This document shows positions 46,029 to 57,116 of a stretch of DNA of 64,000 nucleotides, piece after piece. The position numbers were made by a program, and so were the translations under genes. The notes under the pieces are model-generated. The model was not told the origin of the DNA. It ran no database searches and was given only the letters and a program-made list of their open reading frames with translations. Within the stretch, counting starts at the first letter, position 1; each line of letters opens with the position of its first letter. Origin of the DNA: Crotalaria pallida (taxonomy: Eukaryota; Streptophyta; Magnoliopsida; Fabales; Fabaceae); NCBI GenBank assembly GCA_037953625.1, contig CM075653.1, positions 6,386,001 through 6,450,000 of the forward strand. The letters run 5' to 3'.

Positions 46029-46201
46029 TTAGAATCGACAACCATCACCCAAAAAGGGGGTGAATTGGGTTTTTACAAAATCATTATCAAATATTTGAAT
46101 TCAATCGTTTTCAATAAATCAAATAGAATTTGCAGCGGAAAACTATTATAACGTTGAAAACGATTACGGGCAAGCGGATGATGATGATGATGATGATGAT
46201 G

Positions 46202-46234
<33 letters not shown>

Positions 46235-46450
46235 CTACTATGAGAGGAATCAATTAAAATGATAAATATGAAAACTTTACCGTGCTAATTAATTTAAAAA
46301 CAATTAAATTAATATATTGATAAAATACTTGTTACCTTGCAAGGATACTAATTAACAACAACACATATGCAACTATAACAACCATAAATAAAGAGAGTAG
46401 GGACAGAGAGATTGCACCGTTGATTTCTAACATATTATATAGGGATAAAC
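46029..46450 (-). mobile_element. Copia-like LTR remnant with GAT/AAT microsatellite
   Basis: The minus strand ends CCCAATTCACCCCCTTTTT, typical of the end of legume Copia-type LTRs, and contains TTTTCCGCTGCAAATTC. A compound (GAT)n(AAT)n microsatellite occupies about 46177-46233. Boundaries are not resolved. Confidence 0.45.
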
Positions 46451-46989
46451 ATGAAACATAATATTTATTACACTCTTGAAATTATTGAAATGACAAATAA
46501 AAAAAACAAAAAACTTCTAAAAAAAATTACAATTAAATAGGAATAGAAGAAGTAATTGTTATCATTATCACACTTTTACTACCTTATCACTTTATCAATA
46601 TGAGTTATCCTATCTCTATCGTATTTATGTCATTATCTTATCATATATGACCAACAAATGAGTGTTAAATCAACATTCTTGATATCTACTCTTCTTCTTA
46701 TTGTATTATAAAAATGACGCATTTTCAAATCACCTTATTTGTCATTGAAATTTCTTTGTACAGCAAACCAAAAAAAAAAAAAGAAATTTCTTTGTACAAA
46801 GAGCGATTGTAAGTAAGTAGTTTATTCAAAATTTTCAAATCATTATCAACAATTCAAATATTACAATTTGAAATTAAATAGATTTTTCAAGTTTTTGAAA
46901 GCATTATCCCCAAACAAGATATCATCTAAAATCATCAAATAAATAAGAAATATTTAGATTTAATATTTATTTATACATAAAAAGACACA
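46451..46989. other. AT-rich DNA without recognised features
   Basis: Contains a short direct repeat AAGAAATTTCTTTGTACA near 46750-46800. No gene is seen. Confidence 0.5.
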
Positions 46990-46993
46990 ATGT

Positions 46994-47178
46994 TCAATAT
47001 TCCAAAAAATAAAATGCCTGCCTGCCTGTCCAGGGAGCCAATATCATTGGTTTTTTTTTTTTTTCAAAATGATAAACACCAATTTCCAACACACTGTTTC
47101 TTGGCTCCAAAGTGTTAAATCTCACCACCACTGTGCCATCTAAGTTCATCAATACCTTATCCACACCAAACTGTCCCC
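46994..47178 (-). pseudogene. LINE ORF1 middle part (DUF4283-like), inverted arm
   Basis: Minus strand: WGQFGVDKVLMNLDGTVVV, RFNTLEPRNSVLEIGVYHF, then KPMILAPWTGRQ, matching the DUF4283-type domain in ORF1 of plant L1-like LINEs. Its upstream part lies at 51969-52502, on the other side of an insertion. Confidence 0.7.
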
Positions 47179-48557
47179 ACACCTGTAACATCCCGATTTT
47201 TAGTTCCAAGCTTAATTAGAATAATTCTAAGTGAAACTAATGGAAATCATAAGAATAAGTTGGGGTTTAATAAGGGAAAAGCATAGCCAAAATGAGTATA
47301 GGAGTTGAGAAGTATGCTATAGAGTTAAAAGCCATTAGTACATGAAAATCTGTTGATGTAATCGATTACCGTGGGGTGATAATCGATTACAGTCATTCTG
47401 TTAAGCAGTTGGGAAGCCTTAGTAAAGAGTGAGAGAGTTCAAGTATAGTGGATCGGACCTCGGTCCGACCTAGCTCATGAGAACTGACCTCGTTTCGTTT
47501 TACACCCCTTGGCAGTGGCCAGCCGACCACATCGAGCCGCTTCGCGTCGGACGATTACGCACATACCTCAGCAATATCCCGTCGACCACAGCAAGTCGCT
47601 TTGTGTCAACCGATTATAAGTTCGGCCTCTTATCTGCCATCGAGAGGCTACACCGGCCGACCATCGAGAGGCTAAACTGACCTCGCACCGACACCAAGAT
47701 ATCTAGGCCTCCACGCGCCGAGCATTTCGCTTTACCAGTCCCATTCCGAGTAGGTGCCTCCAAGGATCCGAGCACCGAGGTCCAAACACAGTCCGCATGA
47801 CTCCAATCCGATCGATTCGATCGTACGCCGACCAGTAGCACTCAGTTTACGAGCATCGACCACGATCTGGTCGGATTCATAACACACCGAGCTAGGGACA
47901 CTTGAGTGAATTACAGGCTTACAGGATCATGGCCGAACACCAAAGCCAAAACAGATGGCTTTCACAGCGTTCTCCACGCCCAGACGCGCGCGTCAGACCT
48001 TGATCACTCTCAACCACTTGTCTCAAGGCTTCTAAGGGAAGCTTCTAATACTAGCCACACATTTATTTTTAAGGAAAATAAAACAAAAACATAACCAACA
48101 GCTCACTCATTCCCTCCTCTTCGTACTTCTTCTTCTTCCTCATCAACTCTCTTCTCTCTCAAGTCTCTAGAAAACCCAAGAGCTTATCTCCCTCCACTCT
48201 CATCATCCACACTAAACCAAGAATCAAGATCAAAGAACCATCATTCATCATCACCAACCTTATTTTCTTCATCACGGAGTCAAGCTTCACCCTTCCCATC
48301 TCTTCCCCTTTCTCACGTATCTCTCTCTCTTCCTCTCAAACCCTAAGAAACCAAGAGTGAATATAATCACCGTCATCTCCCAAACCCTAGGTTCGAGAGT
48401 AACCCCCATAACCCCAACACCACTCACACCATTCGACCTTCACCATCACCAATACAAGCAAGAGCATCATCATCACCTCACGCCTTTTCTCTGTCCTCAT
48501 TCTCTTTTGAAGTTCAAACCACATATCTACGGAGGGCCACACACACTCATGCCTCCT

Positions 48558-49683
48558 TGATGAGCATTATATTTCCCATTATTCATAGCCTTATTTTGCT
48601 TTCATTGATGATTTTTGGTGCCCACTTGATATTGTTTAGAATGATTTAGTATTTTATACTTTATTAGACTATTATTCCGGATTTTAATTAATTTGGATTA
48701 TTTAGCCTAATTTAATCTATTATTATTTTCAGGTCATATTTGGCACAATGGTTTTTTAGGCATTTTGGGAGTGAAGATTTAATTTTGGAAGAGAAGATAT
48801 ATGATAAAGTGAAGATTGTAATCTATCTTTAGGATTATTTGAGATTTAGTTTATATCTTTTAAGATTTAGATTTTATCTATAGGATATTTTTAGATTTAA
48901 TTTAGAGATTAGCTTTCCTTAGGATTTGGCCCATGATTTAGGCCCGTTTTGAGATTTAAAAGCCAAAATTCGTTTAACCTAGCAGCCACACCTTCCATAA
49001 TCACGTTTTTCACTCTCTCTCTCTCTAGAGAAGGCTTAGTTTTGCTCTCCAAGCTTGTGGTGGATGCTAGGGTTTCTCTCTCTTCCCTTTTCTACACGTT
49101 TTGATTTATTTCATCATGGAAGGCTATACTCTTAGGTTAAATCCCTTTGTTAATGTATCACATACTCTTGAGGTTTTATTCTTAATTCTATTTCGTTTTT
49201 ATTCACTGTTTTCATACTTATTGATATGTTATGGTTCGCTTATTAGTTCCATTCTATAGAGATAATCCATGTGTATGAATGCTTAATTTATGCAAACTCG
49301 TAAAAACTCCATGCTTTGGCTTTTAATGCTTAATTAGAGGTTTGGGTTTTTGGGTGAGAATTGAATTTTCGCTTAGTATTTAGTTCTCACGAGTTGGACA
49401 GTAAAGAGGAAAGAAATAGATCTTTTGTGATCGATGATAGAGTTGTGAATGGGAGCCAGAGGGGTTTATCCGCTTTTCATTACTGTTAACTTCGTTTTTG
49501 ATTTAATTCTGTTTTGATTTCAATTATTCAATATTCAATATTCAATACAAAACCCCCTTTTTCTATGCATACTATGTGTTCGACCTTTTGCTTGATAAGA
49601 TATTCCTTGGGAGACGACCTAGGAGTCACTTCCTAGTACTATATTTAAACTATTTTTATTTGTATCGGGTACGGCCTCGATCA
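48558..49683 (+). mobile_element. Solo LTR with CTCCT duplication
   Basis: Starts TGATGAGCATTATATTTCCC and ends GTACGGCCTCGATCA; flanked by CTCCT at 48553-48557 and 49684-49688. No internal region or second LTR is present. Its length and ends are like the LTR at 6598-7756. Confidence 0.85.
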
Positions 49684-50580
49684 CTCCTCCATTTTAAGAG
49701 CTAGAAGAATCAAACACTCTCCCCTCTTCTTACTCACACCTCATAGTTGCTTGGTTTGGATTTCAAGGGGGGTCAAATTCTAAGAATACTAGGGCAAGGG
49801 AAAAGACCAAGGCTCTAAGGTTCTCCATCTCTCTTCACACTTGAGGTAAGAAGGTGGTGTTACCTTGACTTAGGAGATAGGTTCTCTTTTGTTATAGTGA
49901 TGGCTAGGGGTAGATGAATAAGTAGAGTATAAAACCTTAGGATAGATGATATTGGAAATAAAAAGGAGTAATATTACTAATTGTAGTGTAGGAAAATAAG
50001 TGTAGGTAAATATGGTTAGAGAAAGGAATAATTGACTAAGTGGTTAGTAAATTAGGGAGTGATAAGAGTAAATAAGTTGAGTATTCATAAGAAGAGTGTA
50101 TGAAGAATAAGGATAGATAATAGTATGATAATGAGGAAAAGGAATAACAAATTTAGAAAGTAAGATAAAAGACTAAGAATGAGTAGATAAAATGGAAAGT
50201 GAAACTAAAAAAGGTAGTAATGATAATAGATTCTAAGGTAATTAGGGAAAAGAGGCTTGCTTGTATGATTGTAAAGAGATAAAGTATGATAGACACAAAT
50301 ATGGGAATTATAGGGATAATTAAGAAGTAGAGAAGGGAAAGGGAAGCGCGAATGGTAAACGTGTTATAGTGTAGATTAATACTGGATATGTAATTATGAT
50401 TAGAATAGGTTAAATTGGAAGGAAATTAGGAAATGAATGAACTGGTTATGAGTGCTAATAATAGAATAATGGAATTATATTGATAATGTAGAAAGACCCA
50501 CCTAACAAGGTGCGTGAATATAGGATTGTGATAGGTGAAAATCTGAACAATGATGTGTATGATTGCGTAAGTATATAAAT

Positions 50581-50930
50581 GGACCCTCCATAACGGAGCG
50601 TGTATATAAATGGACTCTCCATAGCGGAACATGTATATAAATGGACCCTCCATAACGGAGCGTGTATATAAATGGACTCTCCATAGCGGAGCATGTATAT
50701 AAATGGACCCTCCATAACGGAGCGTGTATTATGGAGCGTGATTAATGGACCCTCCCGTAAGGAGTGTGAATGTATATATATAATGGATCCTCCCATAGGG
50801 AGCGTGAATATTTGTGTTATGGAACCTCCATGATGGAGTGTGTAATAGATAACAGGACCCTCCAAGACGGAGTGTGTAGCATGTAACATGACCCGCCCTA
50901 GGGTGTGTGAAAGAATGACAATAGGAACCA
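50581..50930. repeat. 31-bp tandem array of small stem-loops
   Basis: Units start at 50581, 50612, 50643, 50674 and 50705, then continue as longer diverged copies. The core is GGACCCTCCATAACGGAGCG followed by TGTATATAAAT. Each unit has CTCC-ataa-CGGAG-type dyad symmetry. A long minus-strand frame over it is a by-product of the repeat. Confidence 0.9.
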
Positions 50931-51655
50931 CCGAGAGGTGAGCGAAAAATAAGAGAGACATATGATAAGAATGAAAGTGAAAAGATAAGAAAGGTTGAAA
51001 TGAATAAGAAGGAAAGTGATGAGATAGTATGCGAATTGGGTGTTAAGTCGTAGTATATGACCTTGGTTTATTGCTATGCTTTAGTAAAAACTATTATTCT
51101 AAGTTCTGTGTAATACTACCCTTCTTGCCATTTTTTCATTACAGGTACAGAGGCGGAGCATGCACGAGTTGTGGCCGAGCAGGGGCACACTCCACACCGT
51201 GGAGTGAGTATTTAGGGGTGGAACCATATGTTGGCCCGGGGCCTTAATTGAGACTTTTGATGTATACATATATACATTATCTTTTGGGGATCAAACTATT
51301 TTGTATCTTGCTTATTATTTTGGAAATGATGTATTTGAATGCATTGTATTAGATTTTTGCCCTGCTGGCATACTATTGATTATATGAAAGTATTAATACA
51401 GGTTTTCAGGGTGAACTCATATTTTTGGAAAGTCCCTAAAACAAAGTAAACTCCGCCAATTTTTTACGGAGATTTTTATAAGATAATAAGTGTTTTAAAA
51501 GGAATTTTTAAGTAACTAATTTTAATCGGGGTAATTAGAGTATTATTTAAAGTAGGGTGTTGCAGTACATCCCTGGCAGGCAAATGCATTGCGACTATCC
51601 CCACATACCAACACGGGTCTTTTCAGCGTGCTTTGTCCTCACTCGCACATTTCCC

Positions 51656-51777
51656 GGGAAAACTTCCTAGGAGGTCACCCATCCCAGAATTACTCCAAGT
51701 CAAGCACGCTTAGCCATGGAGTTCTTAAGTGATGGGCTACCGAAAAGAAGATGCATCTTGTTGATATGGGTAGTACC
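51656..51777 (-). mobile_element. 5S-rRNA-derived segment (Cassandra-like LTR or SINE3-like)
   Basis: Minus strand: ATCACTTAAGAACTCCATGG, CTAAGCGTGCTTG, GGGATGGGTGACCTCCTAGG, AAGTTTTCC. This follows the 5S rRNA internal promoter, including AAGCGTGCTTG (box A) and GGATGGGTGACCTCCTGGGAAG (box C). The 5' portion is more diverged, so it is not a working 5S gene. 5S-like sequences in LTRs are the hallmark of Cassandra TRIM elements; I cannot fix the LTR limits. Confidence 0.7.
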
Positions 51778-51968
51778 AATCAATTCATTTAAGCCTTCCT
51801 GTACTATGTAGTCCCATTCCTACACAGTCTCAGGATCACCCTCTCATTCCGGTGTGTCGGTTCATTCATGTACCCCTCCCTTAGAAGCCTGCCAGGAGCC
51901 GCTCCTTGTCCATGCCTCTTGCATCGGCGATCACTCCTCGCCCTCATCAACCCGGGTCTTTCAACACC

Positions 51969-52502
51969 TTTTTAATAAATCCATTAATCGCTGGGAAGGG
52001 GGGTTTGGAACCAAGCACATAACAGACCAAGGCATTTTGCCAATATTTGACTTCATCTTCTATATCACTGGCTTCTATCTTTCCCAAGGCAACTCCATCT
52101 TTCAGACCAGGCTGATGATATTGAAGTTTTTCTCCTGCATTTCCGAGTTTAGTTATATCGAAACTGTCCCATATATTTGGAGCTTTTAGTGTCTCCTGCA
52201 CATGCACATTCTCATCAGTTTTAGGATTTCCATTCAAACCTTCTTGAGAATCCTTCTGAGTATCATTAACCGTTTCCTCTTCTGACAGAACTTCATCAGT
52301 TCCTTTCCCTTTAAGTATTGCACGTAGTGCATCAATGCACTCTAGGATTTGTTGCGCTTGCTTGGGCTCAAGTTATCTAGGTCAGCATCTTCAAGTGCTT
52401 GTAAATCCATAGGGACCGAATCTGGTCGAACAGGGCTATCATCACGCACTTCCTTACGATGAGAGGCTGGCGTTTTGGGTGGTCTTCCCCTCTTCTTTTC
52501 CA
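51969..52502 (-). pseudogene. LINE ORF1 N-terminal part, inverted arm
   Basis: Minus strand from ATG 52502: MEKKRGRPPKTPASHRKEV, then after a frameshift near 52370, EPKQAQQILECIDALRAIL and YHQPGLKDGVALGKIEAS, ALVCYVLGSKPPFPAINGF up to the insertion at 51968. This is the beginning of a plant LINE ORF1 protein. Confidence 0.7.
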
Positions 52503-52554
52503 TGAAGAGACGGCGACAGTGGTAACCCTAGGCTACCACAAGGGAGAAAGGATA

Positions 52555-54118
52555 AAAACCTAGTTGTTTTAACTGCCAAATTCCTTGTAGAAGTTAATCC
52601 AGCCATCCTGCTAGATGAGGTGTTTTTTAAGGATTAGAATGGCACTATAGTGAGTTAGAAAGTGAGCTACGAATGGAAGCCTACTCTACGCACAAAATGT
52701 AACACTTATGGACATGATGTGAAGATGTGTAGAAAAGATGTTAAGCAACAATGGGTTATTAAAAGGAAACCTTCCCAAGATGTGGTTGATGCTCTCCAAA
52801 CTAAGAAATCTGTTGAATCAGGCACTATACCCCTAGAAAATGTTCCAAGGGCCTTGGAAGAGGCTAATGCAGTTCTCTAAGCAGCCACAATTGATGATCA
52901 GAACAAAGAGGGAACTGAAGGGGTGGAGAATCAGGAGGAAGGTGCATGGATACTTGTCAGAGGTAAAGGAAAAGCAAACAGTCCTAGATTGCTAAGAGTT
53001 GAAACCTCAAGGCAACCTCAAAATGGATAAGTTAGCAGTATGGAACATAAGGGGACTGAACAGTCCTCAGAAGCAACAATAAATTGTTGCTTTTGTGTAA
53101 TAAACATAGAGTAGGTTTTATTGGTATTCTTGAGAATAAATTGAGGAATAATTCCATTCATCAAGTGCATGAAAAAATTGCACGTGGATAGGGTTCTCTG
53201 GACAACCTTGATGTGTGCTCTATTGGAAGAATATGGATCTTATGGAGGAATGATAGTTTTGAGGTTGTGCTTCTAGCAAGATCAGAACAGTTCATTCTCT
53301 GCTATGTTACTCTGAGACAGAAATAGAAAAGCTTTTTTGTAACTGTATTTATGCTTCCAATGACAGTGAGGAAAGGAAACAACTCTGGCCAGTCATTTTA
53401 GGTTTGAACTCTGTGACTAATGCACCTGTCCTTGTAATTGGTGATTTTAATACCTACCTGCATGACTATGAAAAGTGTGGTGGAAATGCTATTGATTTCT
53501 CAAATAAAAGATTTTAAAGATTGCATAGCCTCTAGTGGTCTGTTTGACATGAGATTTAGATTGTGCTATTACACTTAGAGTAATAAACAATTTGGAGAGG
53601 ACAAAATCATTTGCAAGCTGGATAAGGCTTTGATTAATAATCAATGGTGCATAGAGTGGAGTTCAACTGAAACAGAATGTCTGACTCCTGGAATTTCTGA
53701 TCACTCACCAATTCTGATTCACTGGGGATCAGAAGCTGCAATACCAAGGGCTGAGTTTAAATTCTTTAATATGTGGACTAGTCATGATGATTTTAAGGGT
53801 ATTGTTAAAGCTATTTGGAAGATTCAAGTGGATGGTAGCAAAATGTTCCAATTTTTTAAAAGGCTGTAGTTTCTGAGGAAACCTCTGTGCACTATGAATA
53901 GGCTGCATTACTCTCATATAGATAAAAGAGAAGATAATATCAGAGATAGAATGACTTTAATTCAGCAGAAACTAAATATCAGACCAAATGATATAAACTT
54001 GCAGAAGGCAGAGAAAGATATAACCAGACAGTATGCAGAGATTAAGCATGATGCATTTTCCTTCCTTAAGCAGAAAGCTAAAATACTTGTAGGGACTACA
54101 ATCGGTGGATGAATTAAC
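52555..54118 (+). pseudogene. LINE ORF1 C-terminus and ORF2 endonuclease, sense arm
   Basis: Plus strand: AKFLVEVNPAILLDEVFF, then YEWKPTLRTKCNTYGHDVKM with a CCHC-type knuckle (first Cys replaced by Arg: TLRTKC). From about 53030, WNIRGLNSPQKQQ begins an AP-type endonuclease with VLVIGDFNTYLHDYEK and GISDHSPILIHWG. The pre-reverse-transcriptase helix region (about 53890-54110) follows and then ends at a Copia-like LTR. Several stops; no reverse transcriptase is present. Confidence 0.8.
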
Positions 54119-55012
54119 TAAAGAACACTAGGAGAAGACCTAGAAGGGGGGGTTGAATAGGTGTTAAAGAAACCTTGAAAGATTTTTGCACAAAACAAAT
54201 CGAAACAAATAAAGCAAATGATTTTCACAAAAATTTCAGCTCTTAATCGATTAGGCAAAGGGTTAATCGATTAACACCTGAGAGCATACACAAGGTTAAT
54301 CGATTAGCTCCTCAGTTAATCGATTAATCACTGTAGAATAGAGAAAAATCACTTTTCAACTGAAACCGAAAATCAATCAAATATCATATATGATCAGAGA
54401 TAGCGCGGAATTAATTAACACAAAATTTGTTAATGATTACCTAGATTATGTAAAAAGTTTTTCCAAAATCAATTTGAACTATTAAAACCTAATTCATTCA
54501 ATTATATGGAAATCAATCTTTTTTAGGTTTTCAATCAAGAACAATATGAAAATGCAGAATTTAAAAGAGATAAGGAAAGAGATACTGCACAGAGATTTTA
54601 TGCTGTTTCACTTTCAACCACCGAGAGCTACATCCAATCCCTTCTTCCACAAGAGAGATTTCTTCACTAAGGAATTAGAGTTCTCAAATTACAAGCGATC
54701 GCCTCTCAAGATAACCCACTTGATAGCCTCCAAGAGATACCCCACTCTTGTTTTGCAACCCTATTGAACCTCTAATCTAACCTCTTCTCTTGCTTGATGA
54801 TACCCACACCAAGTCTTCCACTTGCTTGTTGATTCCTCACAATAAGGCTTCCAAATGCTTGATGAACACACCAAGGCTTCCACTTCAATTTGCTTGATGG
54901 AACAACACCAAGACTTCCTCTTGTTGTATAAAGATTTGCCTCAATGCAAAGATTACAACTCAATGAATAACAAACACATATTGAATCTCCTTCAAGAACA
55001 ATGAACCATTAG
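54119..55012 (-). mobile_element. Copia-like solo LTR
   Basis: The minus strand ends TTCAACCCCCCCTTCTAGGT, typical of the 3' end of plant Copia LTRs, and contains four TAATCGATTA motifs (plus 54245-54330). No primer-binding site or internal region adjoins it. It truncates the LINE on its left. The outer boundary near 55012 is approximate. Confidence 0.6.
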
Positions 55013-55715
55013 AACTTGAGATTCAAAAGTTTTACGATTTGGTGAAAGTGAGATTTTGAATTAGAGTAATCCATAATACGAGGGTTTTAGTTACACATTG
55101 AGAAAATAAGAACAAAAACCATAGAAGAGTAATCCATAATCATAGACAATTAGGATTACCGCAAAGAGATCTTCAATCTTCTAATCTCCGATTTTCTTCT
55201 CCTCTAAAGCTCTCCAAAATCATGTAATTTCCCTCTCTCAAAAGCTGCTAAACCAAATTCTAAAACTAGAATATATAGAATATTACAAATCCTAAACAAA
55301 TCCCTCAAAACCTGATAAGAAATTGGCCCAACTGGGCCTGATACGGTAACGCGAGCCTGGGCGCCTAGGGCATCACGCCTGTGCGCACCAGGTCTGATTG
55401 ATTCTGGCTAACGAGGTACGCGCGCCTGGGCGCGTCAACCTGTGCGTCTGGGTGTGCGCCACCTGCTTCGACTCCATTTCGCTCCGTTCTTGTGTCATTT
55501 TCAAGGTCTTTTCGTCCTATTTCCAGTTCCATAATTATTTTCTTCAATTAAGCTCCGAAAGTACCTGAAATCATGAACAAAGGGATCAAAACGTTCAAGG
55601 GATTCTATTCCTAAAACTATACTAAAAGTCCTAAATTTTCTAAAGAAACAAGCCAAATCCTTAGTAAAAGGGAGTCTAATTAATGCTCAAAACATCATAT
55701 ATTAGACCCAAATCA
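55013..55715 (-). mobile_element. 3' LTR (partial) of the gag-protease Gypsy element
   Basis: On the minus strand it starts TGATTTGGGTCTAATATATG directly after the polypurine tract. It includes CGCCCAGGCGCG motifs (55340-55470) and a TATA-like TATATATTC near 55270. The far end is cut by the Copia-like LTR. The same LTR family in opposite orientation starts at 59369. Confidence 0.7.
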
Positions 55716-55730
55716 CTCCCCCAAACTTAG
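55716..55730 (-). promoter_or_regulatory. Polypurine tract
   Basis: CTAAGTTTGGGGGAG on the minus strand, ending at the LTR start; a second similar tract lies near 56945-56960. Confidence 0.7.
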
Positions 55731-57116
55731 CATTTTGCATGTCCCAAGCAAAAGTAAAATAAAAATTCTAAAACAAACGACTACCTTCTAAATCAAAATG
55801 TACACACCTAATCTAAGACTTCGACTCACTAATTCAGATACATATTTTCACAAGCTACTCATATAATCAAAACCTGGTTAAAGAAACAAACCCAATAAGA
55901 ACTCAAGACTAGTGAACACTCTGAACCTCTCAGTGTGTATCTCTCATGTGTATCAGGGTCATATATCAATAAAGCACACAAGTTCATGCAATGACAAAGT
56001 GTTACCATAAGTTTGACCATAGACCAAAATCGCCATTGAAAGTATTGAATATATGCACAAATCAAAAGGTCTTAATTAAGGTTGTAATGGGGTCATGGCT
56101 AAAAGTGTCAGGTGGGATAAAAGAAAGAAGGAATAAACTAAGGGCTAAAATGGAAAAACAAATTTCCCTTAAAAATCATGAATGAGCAATGAATACTTCA
56201 TAACCACAACTCAACTCACAATTATTCTATTCTTCTTTTCTTAAATTTTTTTTACTACTCTCTTCCAAATTTCTCTTTATTTCTTTTTTTTCATTCATTT
56301 ATTTCATGGAAGAGAAGTAGACTCATAACACTTCATACCATTTGTTTCACTTTTTGAATCGTTCCTCTCAATTGCTCATTCAAAATTCCTATGGCACACA
56401 CAACGAAATATGCAATCAATGCAAGGTACCAAAGAAAAATCATAATTTCATTAGGCTCAAAATGGGCAACTAAGGGAAATATTATCAATACAATTCATCT
56501 GAAGGCCACAAAAACACAATTCTAAGTGCCTTAATCATTTTAATGCATGCAAACAAATATCAATCTTGAAATGGTCACAGGTCAAGTTCTAGAACACAAA
56601 GCCAAAGTGAACACACTCATGAAAGAAATAGGGGTCTCAAATCAGAATATTTCAATAATCACATACCCCTGCCAAGTATAGGCCCAAAATTTCACTAGGC
56701 TAAAGGTCAGTTCACCAATCACAAATTCTCAAAAAGTTTGTCAAAATAACCAGATTCAAACAATATTTACAGCTCAATCAATTAGCATAAAAAATCAATG
56801 AGTCCAATCCTAAACTAAGTATTTACACCTATCATCAGAAAAATAGTCCTAAGTCTAGAATGATTACCTACTCCTACCAAGGACACAAACAAACACTAAA
56901 AATGGGAGAAAAATTCATATCTGAAATTTTTTTATTTTGTACCACTCCCCCAAACTTAGAGGTTGGCTTGTCCACGAGAAAACTAATCTAACCTAACTAC
57001 AAAATAAAAATTAAAAACTACCTAGAAAAACAAAAGAAACAACTGAAAGATTGGGTTGCCTCCCAACAAGAGCTTGTTTAACGTCACGAGCCTGACGGGT
57101 CACCTCTTTTCAGAGG
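55731..57116 (-). mobile_element. Non-coding 3' internal region of the Gypsy element
   Basis: Between protease and LTR. The minus strand has TTGTTGGGAGGCAACCCAAT and AGTTTGGGGGAGTGG, sequences common after the coding part of legume Athila/Tat-like elements. No reverse transcriptase, RNase H or integrase is present. Confidence 0.6.

Larger units (their letters stand above)
47184..51963. mobile_element. Composite LTR insertion with ACACC target duplication
   Basis: Begins TGTAACATCCCG and ends CCGGGTCTTTCA (TG...CA), with ACACC at 47179-47183 and again at 51964-51968; removing it rejoins the LINE ORF1 frame. Positions 47184-51564 resemble the element at 59916-63236 in opposite orientation: shared TGTAACATCCC start, TTAGTTCCAAGCTT, TTCTGTGTAATACTACCCTT and GCCGAGCAGG. 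The last 400 bp contain a 5S-rRNA-like segment. A solo LTR (48558-49683) is nested inside. Large TGTAAC-starting LTRs occur in Tekay/Del-type chromoviruses; that lineage is a guess. Confidence 0.75.

Noticed and set aside
50455..50961. 168-codon minus-strand frame
   Set aside because: It is the translation of the 31-bp tandem array and its surroundings; repeated GPFIYM-like peptides are an artefact of the repeat.
51656..51777. Functional 5S rRNA gene
   Set aside because: Only the internal promoter half is well conserved; the 5' part is diverged and there is no tandem 5S array.
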